Part shown: piece by piece, positions 8,129 to 18,200 of the stretch | Layout of the letters: each line of letters starts with the position of its first letter | Position numbering within the stretch: the stretch's first letter is position 1 | Origin: Methanobrevibacter wolinii SH | GTDB taxonomy: Archaea > Methanobacteriota > Methanobacteria > Methanobacteriales > Methanobacteriaceae | DNA: 64,000 nucleotides | Assembly: GCF_000621965.1 (NCBI RefSeq) | Contig: NZ_KK211376.1 | Coordinates: 177,051 to 241,050, forward strand | Direction of reading: 5' to 3' | Notes under the pieces: generated by a model | Database searches by the model: none | What the model was told of the DNA's origin: nothing | The model's input: the letters and a program-made list of their open reading frames with translations, nothing else | Program-made: the position numbers and the translations under genes

Positions 8129-10261
8129 TTATTGTACTATTAGTTTTGCTTCTGCACTGGAAGCTGCATTCTCAATATCTCCACCAAAATTAAATTTTAA
8201 GGTGTATTCTCCTTTATTAAGGTTTATTGGTAACTTAAAAACACCATTGGAGTCTGTTTTCATACTATAAGCCTTTGTAAAACCAGCATCAGTATTGGTA
8301 ACTGTAACGGTTTTCGGTTCTTTTGTAGTAACCTTCTTGGTGGTGGTGGTTTTCTTTGTCATTTTCCCACTACGTAGCTTCTGTGCTTCTGCTTCACTAC
8401 TACGGGTAGGACCACTAACACGTGTAAGCTTGTATTTACTCCAGCTGTAATGTTCATTTCCACCTACGCAACCGTAGTCTGCATCACAATGCTTACAGAA
8501 GATGTGTCCTTCTATACTTCCACCTTCACTATTTCCTTTACAGCTTGAATAACCCCAGTTAGTGTTTTTTCCAGCCCACCAAATGTCCCAAACAAGAGTA
8601 GCATTCCCACAATGCGGACAACGGTTCTTGAATACACTTTTCCAGTAGCTGTAACTGTATCTTGATGATTCTGCACTAGTTGAAGGTTTACCAATCGCCA
8701 TAATAGTCTTTTTATCCTTACTTACACCGCAGCGGCTGTATGCATATTCATCTACAGTCTCAGTCTTTGTAGTAGTCTTATTAGTGTATTCTGTCTTCGT
8801 ACTTGTTGTAGTTGATTGTGCCTTAATAACCGTGATACTACAATACTTCCCCGCAAGGGGTCCGTTCTCAGTTTTTAGGATTGCTGTTGCATTTTGACCT
8901 TTTCTTAATGTTATCTTTGATTGTGCTTGAATACTAGTAGCTATTTGATTAATTCTAGTACCGATTTCAGCATTACCCAAGGTTATCTTTGTTTCTCCAG
9001 GCATTTGGGGGTCTTTCACAATCTTTTCAACTTGTGCGCGGATTAAAGTTGCATAATCAGGTATTTTCACAAAAACCTTATCATAAAGGCTAAATCCACT
9101 GTTATTGCTTGTTACTTGCTCCAAGTCTTTTAAATCAACATTCAAATTAATTTCAGGATATCTTTTATCAATCAAGGTATTTGCACAACGATTATATATA
9201 ACATAATTATTAGTTTCTGAGGTTTGAATTGTCCCTACTTTGGGGGTTGTTATCTGCTCTCCGTCTGGGAGGTCTGGTCTTGAATATATCTTCTCATATT
9301 CCACTCCAGTATCCAGTTCATCGCGGATATATAGGTCTCCTTTTTTCTTGCTGAAAGGTGCTGCCCAGTAAGCTGTTACAACCTCATTTTCAGTAGTATT
9401 ACCATTAGAATCCGTGGTGGTTTGTTTTTCAATAATCATAGGGATATTTTGACCTTTGGAGACTGCAAGATTACTCCAATCATTGATTACTTTTTGAAGG
9501 TCTGCCCGTGTCATTTCTGTTGAAACAACACTACCAACCCCAGCACTAGCACTAACAGAAGCAACATTACTTGTGAGGCTGAATTCTGGTGCAATAGCAC
9601 GGTAAGTATCAGCTTCATCAACCTCATACTCAATATTCTCAGCATTAAAAGACAAATCAATTACAGTATCATGTTCTTTACCCACATTCCCCGGCTGTAA
9701 AAAATCCAAATAACGGTGAATAATGTTTTTATCTTTATCTTTTTCATACCTAGTTTTAAAGATATTACTTGTTTCTTCCTCAATGTACCGTAAAAGTTCA
9801 AGCTTAGTCATTGTACCATTTAATGCTACGTTTCCACGGCTACCCATACAGGTTTCTACATTTCCGATATTGTAATATTTCCCGAACTGTTCTTCAAGTA
9901 GTGTTCTGTTGATTGTTTTTGTTTCAGCTGAATATTGTTGAAATAGCTCAACATAGTTTAATTCTACTAGTACTTCTTCTAATTCAATTACAATATGATT
10001 CTTATCCCAATAATCATATTTTGTGCTGTTTGAGATTACGTAAAGGCATGGGTCTAATCCGTTTGTACCTGGAACCCAAACTTTGTTTCCTATTTTGAAT
10101 AAGTTTCTTGTTTTGTTGATATTTTCATCATCCAAGGGGTAGGTGATGGAGAGTGTTTGTAACTCTCCCACTTCACTTGTTTGGGATATTTCAAGAACCT
10201 CACTATCAAGATACTCCAAAGGGTTTTCATTTTGGTCTAATACAAGTACTGTAAAACCCAT
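8129..10261 (-). CDS. Tail-tip (Tal/prophage endopeptidase-like) protein with Zn-ribbon and Ig-like C-terminus
   Basis: 710 residues. The first 400 resemble the hub domains of siphovirus tail-associated proteins: the N-terminal LDQNENPLEYL strand, an ISNSTKYDYWDKN segment and repeated beta barrels. Position directly after the Dit-like gene (4-base gap) fits the Dit-Tal order. The 470-650 region is a Lys/Thr-rich linker plus a Cys-rich module with CPHCG and CKHCDADYGC, likely a zinc ribbon, embedded in Tyr/Trp/Ser-rich sequence. The C-terminal 60 residues are an Ig-like domain ending in SNGVFKLPINLNKGEYTL. I infer a tail hub with host-contact modules. No peptidase motif can be claimed. Confidence 0.65.
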   Translation of the reverse strand: MGFTVLVLDQNENPLEYLDSEVLEISQTSEVGELQTLSITYPLDDENINKTRNLFKIGNKVWVPGTNGLDPCLYVISNSTKYDYWDKNHIVIELEEVLVELNYVELFQQYSAETKTINRTLLEEQFGKYYNIGNVETCMGSRGNVALNGTMTKLELLRYIEEETSNIFKTRYEKDKDKNIIHRYLDFLQPGNVGKEHDTVIDLSFNAENIEYEVDEADTYRAIAPEFSLTSNVASVSASAGVGSVVSTEMTRADLQKVINDWSNLAVSKGQNIPMIIEKQTTTDSNGNTTENEVVTAYWAAPFSKKKGDLYIRDELDTGVEYEKIYSRPDLPDGEQITTPKVGTIQTSETNNYVIYNRCANTLIDKRYPEINLNVDLKDLEQVTSNNSGFSLYDKVFVKIPDYATLIRAQVEKIVKDPQMPGETKITLGNAEIGTRINQIATSIQAQSKITLRKGQNATAILKTENGPLAGKYCSITVIKAQSTTTSTKTEYTNKTTTKTETVDEYAYSRCGVSKDKKTIMAIGKPSTSAESSRYSYSYWKSVFKNRCPHCGNATLVWDIWWAGKNTNWGYSSCKGNSEGGSIEGHIFCKHCDADYGCVGGNEHYSWSKYKLTRVSGPTRSSEAEAQKLRSGKMTKKTTTTKKVTTKEPKTVTVTNTDAGFTKAYSMKTDSNGVFKLPINLNKGEYTLKFNFGGDIENAASSAEAKLIVQ

Positions 10262-10264
10262 AAT

Positions 10265-13087
10265 CTACCACCTCTCATAGAAACTAACTGATTGAATGTT
10301 TCCAGTGTTGTTGCAGTTGAAACGATACTCCCCGTACACGATAAACCAATCTGAATTGAAATCAACACTCTTTGTGATACTAGTGTTCACATATTCACCG
10401 ATTGTCTCATTTGATTCTGTTAGGACATATGCTTGTCTATTTGCACAATCAATCCGCAAGAGTTTCCCAGCTAGGTTATCATCACGGATAACCATTTTCT
10501 GACCAGATAACTCTTCTGTGATGTTTAAAATGTTTTCTGTAGCTATAACGTAAATTTCTGGGTTTATCTTTGCAATACTACTATTAACACCATAAGCATT
10601 ACTTATGTTCGGTGTTTTGGAATAGCTAGTACCAGACGGGACAATTAATTCAATTTTTCCTTCGTAATCTGCAAATTCAACTTCAGAATCAATGGAATCC
10701 TCCATCAAGAAATACCATACTCTGTCTGGGTAATTACTGAATTCTATAGTATTCAAGATAGGTTTATTAAATTTATCTCTTTCATTACTGAATAGACGAC
10801 CAATCCGCTCCATGAATTGACTTGTTTCTGTGATATCACAGCCTCCAACAATGAATTTGATTTTAATTTTCTTTTTCTGAATATTACTACGGTATGCTAC
10901 TGTAGAATCAGTACCATCAACATTAAGATACTTTACTTCGTTTTCAGTTCCTGCAGGTACAACAACAGACTCAAGGAACATATTATAATATCTTAGATCC
11001 TTACCATTCACCCAAGCCTTCACAACAGAATCAGCAACTTCAATGTAATGGAATGTTACATGCAGGTTATTGATTTCAATGTGTGAATCATGACTGAAAG
11101 GGTTGCTGAGGTTGATTTCTAATTCTACGTTTTCTAGGTTGTCTTCAAGGAAATCTTCAAAATCCAATCCCCAAAGGTCAAATTGACCACCAATACTTGC
11201 ATGTCCAGTTGTTTCATTAATGTTTATACTTCTTTGACCAGTCTTTTCATTAGTTATCAATTTCATTAATAATGCAAATTCTGAATCACAATTAATATCA
11301 AAATCTACTGTTATTCCTTGTACTACTGTATTTTCATTCACAATCAAACCAGACATATCCATCTTGTATGCACGGATATTGTTTGTTGTTGATTGAGTGT
11401 TTAATTCTGATATGCAGTATTCATCAACAGTAGCTATTTTCTTGATTGGGTAGGGGAATATTCCAGGTTCTTCTAAGTGTTCTTTGAATTCCTTCTCCAT
11501 GACTACGGGGTAGGTGTATTGTAGTTTGATAGCACGTGCATTTGCTTCAAGATACTCACCAGTAATAAAGATAATTACCGGGCAGTCCCGTGAGTAATCA
11601 AAGTCAATACTTATTTCTTCCTCTGAATTCACTTCTGAGACGGGTTCACTCCAAACCGCATTGCTGATATAGTCTAATGCAGTGTAACCTGTTTGTTCAG
11701 GAGCATTAAACACACCAAGACGGTAATTGTAATCATAAGGGTCATATACTTCAAGATTTTCCTCCCCTATAACACATTTTAAGATACTAGTTACATTATA
11801 GGTTTTACCGTCCCCGAGACGGTCTAATTCATGTTCATCAAGCCTTATACAAGTAAAATAAGGTACTGTAAGGTCAGAAGGTTTAATCTTAACAGTATAA
11901 ACAACAGTCTGATTATTAAATACACTTGTAAAATGCTGTAAACCACTAGTACTTGAAGAAACAGTGAAATTAACAAAATTACCAGTAGTATCCATAAAAT
12001 CAGGATTTATAACGAAAACATTATTCTGTCCCGGATTAACAGTGATGTTTGAATCAACATTACTGACAGTTATTGTTTCGGGGAAGGTTATTGTAACAGT
12101 ATCAGCATGAAGTCCCGTTTCTTTTGCTGTAAGGTCAAATTGTATGTTGAATTCTTCTCTTTCAGTATGTACATTGTCATAATTGCATGTTAATTTTGCA
12201 TTATTTTCAACAACATCTAAAAGAAGCTTTGTTGTTACAAGTGCTTCAGTTTCCTTGAAAGTAATTAATTTACTACCTAAACTAGTTGCTTTTATTTTGA
12301 AGGATACATTAATGCTTCTTTGGTTAAGGAATTTTCCTGTCCAGGTTACTTTTTGACCTGTAACGGTAAATGTTCCTTCACCAGCTGTTTTGCCTTTGAA
12401 GGTTAAGCCTGTTGGTAGTGTGAATTCTATTTTCGATGTATAAGATGAAACCGTCTTATTTTTACTAGAAATAGCTAAGTTTACGGTGGTTTCTTCATTA
12501 TTGTAGATTTCACTGCTTTCTGTTGTTGTGTTGAGGTAGAATTCATAATCTTCATAGATTACTTCAATATATACATTTGAAAGCTTGATTTGACACACAT
12601 TCCCACTTGTATTTGCGGGGTAGTTGATTTGAACCCCAAAATTACCACTATTTATGGTGTTAGTAGTGATGGTGTTTGTGAATTCAGTTACAAATGACTT
12701 ATTCTTGTTTGTATCAAAAGGAAGACTATATCCTTTACTAGAATAGCGGGTATTCAATAATCTGATTGTTGGTGCAGCAAAGCTACCGTAGCAGTTGTTA
12801 TATTTGACTCTTTCATGATTATACCCCACACGGATTTTTGTAATTCTTGCACCGTCCGGGATATTGAATTTGAAGTCTTTAAGGTTGATTGTTGAAGGAC
12901 GATTCCATGTTCCTGCTTTACTCCCAATCATAGTGTAATTATCATTATTTGACCGTACACCACAATAAGAGACCCCACCACTGTTTTTTAGGTTGTTAAG
13001 GTTGCTCCAAGTACGATAATACTTCTCATTACTATATTTCCCCGTTGTTTGGGTGATATTGCTTGCATATCTTTTCTGACTAGCCAT
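10265..13087 (-). CDS. Distal tail (Dit-like) protein with long N-terminal adhesion region
   Basis: 940 residues. The last 300 (RSNIQKKKIKIKFIVGG, NEIFSN-like loop, TIEFSNYPDRVWYFLMED, YEGKIELIVP) match the general pattern of the distal tail component of Gram-positive siphophages, where a SNYPDR-type loop is typical. The first 550 residues are extra: a jelly-roll-like segment with NIPDGARITKIRVGY, then Ig-like beta repeats (about 190-420). Gene order tape measure, Ig protein, this gene, tail hub supports a baseplate role. The extra part may bind the host surface. The usual Dit order is N-terminal ring domain first, so the placement at the C-terminus is unusual. Confidence 0.65.
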   Translation of the reverse strand: MASQKRYASNITQTTGKYSNEKYYRTWSNLNNLKNSGGVSYCGVRSNNDNYTMIGSKAGTWNRPSTINLKDFKFNIPDGARITKIRVGYNHERVKYNNCYGSFAAPTIRLLNTRYSSKGYSLPFDTNKNKSFVTEFTNTITTNTINSGNFGVQINYPANTSGNVCQIKLSNVYIEVIYEDYEFYLNTTTESSEIYNNEETTVNLAISSKNKTVSSYTSKIEFTLPTGLTFKGKTAGEGTFTVTGQKVTWTGKFLNQRSINVSFKIKATSLGSKLITFKETEALVTTKLLLDVVENNAKLTCNYDNVHTEREEFNIQFDLTAKETGLHADTVTITFPETITVSNVDSNITVNPGQNNVFVINPDFMDTTGNFVNFTVSSSTSGLQHFTSVFNNQTVVYTVKIKPSDLTVPYFTCIRLDEHELDRLGDGKTYNVTSILKCVIGEENLEVYDPYDYNYRLGVFNAPEQTGYTALDYISNAVWSEPVSEVNSEEEISIDFDYSRDCPVIIFITGEYLEANARAIKLQYTYPVVMEKEFKEHLEEPGIFPYPIKKIATVDEYCISELNTQSTTNNIRAYKMDMSGLIVNENTVVQGITVDFDINCDSEFALLMKLITNEKTGQRSININETTGHASIGGQFDLWGLDFEDFLEDNLENVELEINLSNPFSHDSHIEINNLHVTFHYIEVADSVVKAWVNGKDLRYYNMFLESVVVPAGTENEVKYLNVDGTDSTVAYRSNIQKKKIKIKFIVGGCDITETSQFMERIGRLFSNERDKFNKPILNTIEFSNYPDRVWYFLMEDSIDSEVEFADYEGKIELIVPSGTSYSKTPNISNAYGVNSSIAKINPEIYVIATENILNITEELSGQKMVIRDDNLAGKLLRIDCANRQAYVLTESNETIGEYVNTSITKSVDFNSDWFIVYGEYRFNCNNTGNIQSVSFYERW

Positions 13088-13088
13088 A

Positions 13089-15245
13089 TTAAATCTCCCC
13101 CTGTGCTGGAATATAATAAACAGTCAATATAGGTCCTAAGACATAGAAATTCCCAGTGTTACCTGTTGTATTTGCACCAAATTTTAATGTAAGTAGCATA
13201 TCCTTATAACTTACTCTTGCAGCTGTTGAACCAGGATTATTCCATGTTACAGTACTTTTTGTGAAAGTATTCTTACCCCCAACAACACCAGTACCCGTTA
13301 GTGTTTTACCATTTCCAGAACCTTCAAGTGTTACTGTTGCTGCAGGTATGTTGATACAAACAGCAACTGAAGATTGAGTACCATTCTTTGCACTCCACTC
13401 ACAAACAATCTTATTAATCTTCGCTGATGAAGGTATTGTGAAACCCCAATTATTCTTTTGAAGATTTGCAGGTATCCTATATGTACCAGACTTTGAAGCT
13501 ACAGAAGGACAACCACAAGGATTGATTTCCCCATCCGTTGATACATCAGTCCAAGCCCTATAATTACCACTATTACTAGATGGATTACTTACCATTGGAT
13601 TACCTACTTTTCTTTGTGATAATGGGTTTTTGATTGTGAATGTAGTGTTTGTTGAGACATTATTATACTGAGAGTCCCCATTAAAGATGTATTTACTGTA
13701 TACTTTGCAAGGAGACCAATTCATCTGCAACTTAGACTTACCGTCCGTTGTGCTGACTTGACTGTAATCTGTGAAACTTGAATTATCACGACTAACGCTG
13801 ATAACAATATTCTTATTACCAAGAGGGTTTCCTTTACTGTCTGTTAGTATGCATGCAGTGTACCAGCCTTGATACAAGTCCCCCGTAAGAACAGTAAGCC
13901 GTGGGGTGTCCTTTGTTATTGTTAGTTTGCTTGTTTGACTTGTGGAAGCAAGATAATTGCTTGTTTCATTATAAACAGCATAATACTCATGCTCACCAAT
14001 ACTACCATTATTGTATGGTAATTGTGCAGAACCAGCCGATAAAGAGACAGTGCCTATAATAGTGTCATCTTCATAAAATACCACGTCCCCTGTGGGTGTG
14101 GATTCATCAGCGGCGGAGACAGTTGCAACAAGAGTATAATCTTCAACAAAACTAATACTAGTACTACTACTATTCAATGTAAGGTTAGTTGTTGTTGCAA
14201 GCTTACCACATTTGACGATTGCTGTTGTGGTTACTGCTTCAAAGAAGTTATCAGCAGTATTTGTGATTGTTACTTCTACATCTTCATTTGCTGTGAATGT
14301 ATAATCTGCTTGTAATTCACCAGTCTCATCAGTAACCCCATTTAATGTTATATCCCCTGCGGTGAGGGTTAATTGTATTCCTTCAAGTGCATTATTATTC
14401 TTATCAGTTACAACAACAGTTAAAGGCACAGTATCACCCATGTTGTACTGTTGTATTGGGTACTGAAGAACAATAATCGGTTTACTGAGATTTATCACAG
14501 ATTCTACAGTATTTGATTCAGAAGCAAGATACTGAACAGTCTGCCCAAATCGGGCATAAAATTTAACATTATCACTTGTGGTTTTTAGGTCATGTGCACT
14601 TACCGTGAAGATAGCTTCACCATCATCACCAGTAACCCCAGTACCTAATAATGTAGTGTTGTTGTAGAATTCAACAGATTCACCAGCGACAACACCTGCA
14701 CCTTCATCATAACCTAAATCAGCAGTAACTGTGATTGTATCAGCAGAATCAATCACAGAAGGAGAAACACTAATCTCAAGACTAGTAGTATGATAAACAA
14801 ACACATGAACACTAGTACTAGTAGCATCATACTGAAGTTCATCTAATGTTTTAACGATGATAGTATGATCACCCCTTATATCACTGCTGTAAGTGTATTG
14901 ACATGTACCATCTACAGTTTCACTAGAACCTAATAGTATATCGTTTTCATAGAAGTATACATCAACATTACTTATTGCCTCACCTTCAGTATTCTTTAGT
15001 GTTGCAACAAGATCTACCTCACCATTAGGTTCAATACTCCAGGTTTCCGCGTCAATTGTGAGTAATGCAGTTTCACCTTTTAATTTAATCTCAAAAACGG
15101 GGAAATCAATATTATCATATGTTATCTTCTGACCAGTGAGGGAGGGAGTGCAATTACTCCCCAGCATCTCATCAGTACTGCTTATACTGTTCATTATATT
15201 ACCAATTCCCCGGGTGTCATCGGGGTATACAGTGTATTTTTTCAT
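13089..15245 (-). CDS. Ig-repeat tail fibre/adhesin-like protein
   Basis: 718 residues with tandem Ig-like domains: repeats of a VTAxL...N..G..V..G.SVEFYNN pattern occur at about 60-160, 160-255, 255-345, 350-440 and 445-530. The C-terminus (about 540-718) carries a jelly-roll-like domain with IPSSAKINKIVCEWSAKNG, similar in pattern to the N-terminal part of the downstream gene (IPDGARITKIRVGY), suggesting a shared host-binding fold. The start overlaps the tape measure stop by 4 bases (ATGA). The Ig architecture resembles methanogen adhesin-like surface proteins. Probable tail decoration or receptor-binding protein, inferred from position. Confidence 0.6.
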   Translation of the reverse strand: MKKYTVYPDDTRGIGNIMNSISSTDEMLGSNCTPSLTGQKITYDNIDFPVFEIKLKGETALLTIDAETWSIEPNGEVDLVATLKNTEGEAISNVDVYFYENDILLGSSETVDGTCQYTYSSDIRGDHTIIVKTLDELQYDATSTSVHVFVYHTTSLEISVSPSVIDSADTITVTADLGYDEGAGVVAGESVEFYNNTTLLGTGVTGDDGEAIFTVSAHDLKTTSDNVKFYARFGQTVQYLASESNTVESVINLSKPIIVLQYPIQQYNMGDTVPLTVVVTDKNNNALEGIQLTLTAGDITLNGVTDETGELQADYTFTANEDVEVTITNTADNFFEAVTTTAIVKCGKLATTTNLTLNSSSTSISFVEDYTLVATVSAADESTPTGDVVFYEDDTIIGTVSLSAGSAQLPYNNGSIGEHEYYAVYNETSNYLASTSQTSKLTITKDTPRLTVLTGDLYQGWYTACILTDSKGNPLGNKNIVISVSRDNSSFTDYSQVSTTDGKSKLQMNWSPCKVYSKYIFNGDSQYNNVSTNTTFTIKNPLSQRKVGNPMVSNPSSNSGNYRAWTDVSTDGEINPCGCPSVASKSGTYRIPANLQKNNWGFTIPSSAKINKIVCEWSAKNGTQSSVAVCINIPAATVTLEGSGNGKTLTGTGVVGGKNTFTKSTVTWNNPGSTAARVSYKDMLLTLKFGANTTGNTGNFYVLGPILTVYYIPAQGEI

Positions 15246-18200
15246 GTTATACCTCTACTTCTGTTTGCTTTTCTTTCAAGCCTTGTTTTTGCCTTTGCAT
15301 CTTCAAGTTGGAAGCGGATATTATTTGCAAGGTTTTTAATCCAGTTATCACTATCTGTTGTTTCACGGATCATGCGGACTATAGTATCTTCATCAACATT
15401 TTCTGGTAAGCCTTCGAAGGTGTGGTTTACTGTGATTTCACCGTTTAATGTGAATTCCCCATTATCAGGGGTGTTTTCTTCATTGTTTTCTGTGAATCCG
15501 CTGCTACGTGCTACAGTTTGACGACCTACACGTTTTGGTGCAGGACCACTACCATAACCAGTAACTGCTGAAGATACCCACATTCCTCTTTGTTGCATTG
15601 CAGTTGTATCCAAGATTTCACCATTAATCCGTGTACAGAAATGACCTTCACCATCCCAATAACAATGGACTTTTTCACCTTGGAAACCACAGGTCCTTGC
15701 AAGAGCAAGTAATGCGTCTGCTCCATCACTACAATTACATCTGCCTGCAGCTATTGCATTTTGCCAAGTACCATATTTTTCACTATCGCAGTAGTGATCA
15801 TAAGGTATTCCAGAACCAGGAGCAAATAATGCTGCCCCAATCTGTTTAAAAGCACTGAAACTTATATTAGGTGTTCCGCTTGCAAAGTCTTTTACTTTGA
15901 AAGCAAGACCTGTTTGAATGTTTCCAGCTCCAGTGTGGATAGCTGGTCCTTTCATACTCCAATTATTAGTAGTATCCTTAATTTTTTTGATGTTTGGTGC
16001 TGCGGTATTTTCCCATGCACCAGCACCAGAAGCACAGTCAAGACATACTCCAGATAATGCTCCAGAACGGATAAGGCTTGTTGTATCTATTTTACCATTA
16101 TTGGTATTGTATTCAATATTTCCTGAGGTTAGGCATGGTATGCTTTGTGCTTGAAGCGGTGTAATGTACTGTGGTATGTTTTTTTCACGGCGGATACTGT
16201 TTGCAAGTATACTGCTCATTAGACTCATTCCACTGCTTGCTCCACCACTGCTTGCTCTTCCTACAACACGGTTTCTTTGCATCATACCAGAATTAGATGG
16301 TCCTGCACCCCAAAGGTTTGGATTTTGGAGTTTGCGGTAGAATCCACCTATTGTGGAGGATAGGGTGTTGAAGTGGGTTGTAGCTTCGTTTTTAATGTTT
16401 TTTGCTGCAGAAACAATACTATTCTTCATACTATTCCAAGCTTTCACCATTTCTTTTGTGATTTTGGAGGTGCTGTTTTGCATTTTGTTTAAATTGTCTT
16501 TTGTGATATTGCTTGTTTGTAGAAGACCTGTTTGAGTGTAATTGATGATTTTAAGTAGGCTACTGTTGATATGGTTTGCCATAAGGTTCATTTGAGTCAT
16601 TTCATTTGCACGGATATTGGTGAATGCTTGTGTATTCATTAGTTGTAATTGTGAAAGGTCAATTCCTGCAAGTGATTTCATTTGATTGTATTTTTGATTT
16701 ACATTTGCAACCATGCTTGCTAGTGTCTTGTTTTGATTTGCTACTTCTTCTTGTGCTCTTTCATCACCATCATCACTATCAGCACTATTGCTTTGTGTGG
16801 TGTTTGCTTCAACATTCAAAGTCTGGGTTGGTAATTCAAAATTCTTGTAACTTGAAACAAGACTTTCACCTACGTTTGCTCCTGCTTTTTCTGCTTGACT
16901 TGTCATATCAGCAACATTTGCAAGAGTATCTTCAAACTCTTTCACAACCTTCTTCTGAATAATACCAGGAGAATGAATATGCATAGCATTTAACATTCCA
17001 TTTACGATATTTTGTCCTATTTGCCTTGCTTTGTTTACAAGGTCAGAACCAGCACTCATAATCCTTGAACCAATGTTCATGAATTCAGTATACACTTTTC
17101 CCGGGAGTTGTGAGACTTGCCCTACTACAGCTGAGACTACTCCTGCTGCTTTGCTTCTTGCATTACTAATCCATGCACCAGCACCTGCTGCAATACGACC
17201 AGCAGTACTAAGAATAAAGCTTGCAACACGACCAGGTAACTGACTAATAAATGATATTACTGCAGATACCATGCTAGAAGCACGACTCCTACCAATGCTC
17301 ACCCAACGGGAAGCACCTGCTGCAATACGGCTTGCAGTAGCAATAATCCAAGCAAAAACACGACCAGGTAATTGACTAATCCAAGAGATAATACCATATA
17401 CAAAGTTCATACCCGCTTGTAGTGCCATAGTAGCTATTTGAATAATCCAGCCAGCTATAGTAGTTACAATAGTGGTTAAGATAAGTGTGAAAGTATCAAG
17501 AAGTATAGTCCAAATACCGGTTAATAGTTCGGATAATGTGATTTGACCTTCTCCAAACTGTGCAAACAAGTCAATTATTTGTAAAAGACCAGAAACCATA
17601 TCTAAGAGTACTTGACCAATCAATTCAAGGACAGGTATCAATAAGGGTGATAAGATTTCAATAATCTGAGTGATTACTTCAATCATTGCTTGAGCAGGTA
17701 CAGTAATAGCTATCAATATTCCTTTCAAGACTTGGAAGGAATAGCCAACTGCATCAATAATAGCCCGTACAATATCAAATTCACCAGTAGCAGATTCAGG
17801 GAAAACATTACTAAAAGCATCAGTAACAGGCTTTATTGCATCACAAAGCCAATTAAAAGCATCACTAATACCTTTAATCAATCCTTGAACGTCAGGGTTG
17901 TTTATGAATGCTGCCCATAATCTTTTAATTCCGGCGGTCATTGCTTCAAACATTGTAGGAATATCTTTCCACCAGCCAAAGTATTTTCCAACTTCATATG
18001 CAGCTACTGCTAATGCTATTACTCCTGCTACAACAAGACCAACAGGACTTGCAAGGAATGAAGCATTCAAAATCTCATTTGCTGCTGCCAAATCTCCAGT
18101 AGCAACTGCTGCAATGAAATTCTTTGTAGCTAAAAGTGAAGTTTTGACACTAAGAAGACCTGCAGCAAATGCATTACCTTCTTCAGCAAGAGTATTCAAT

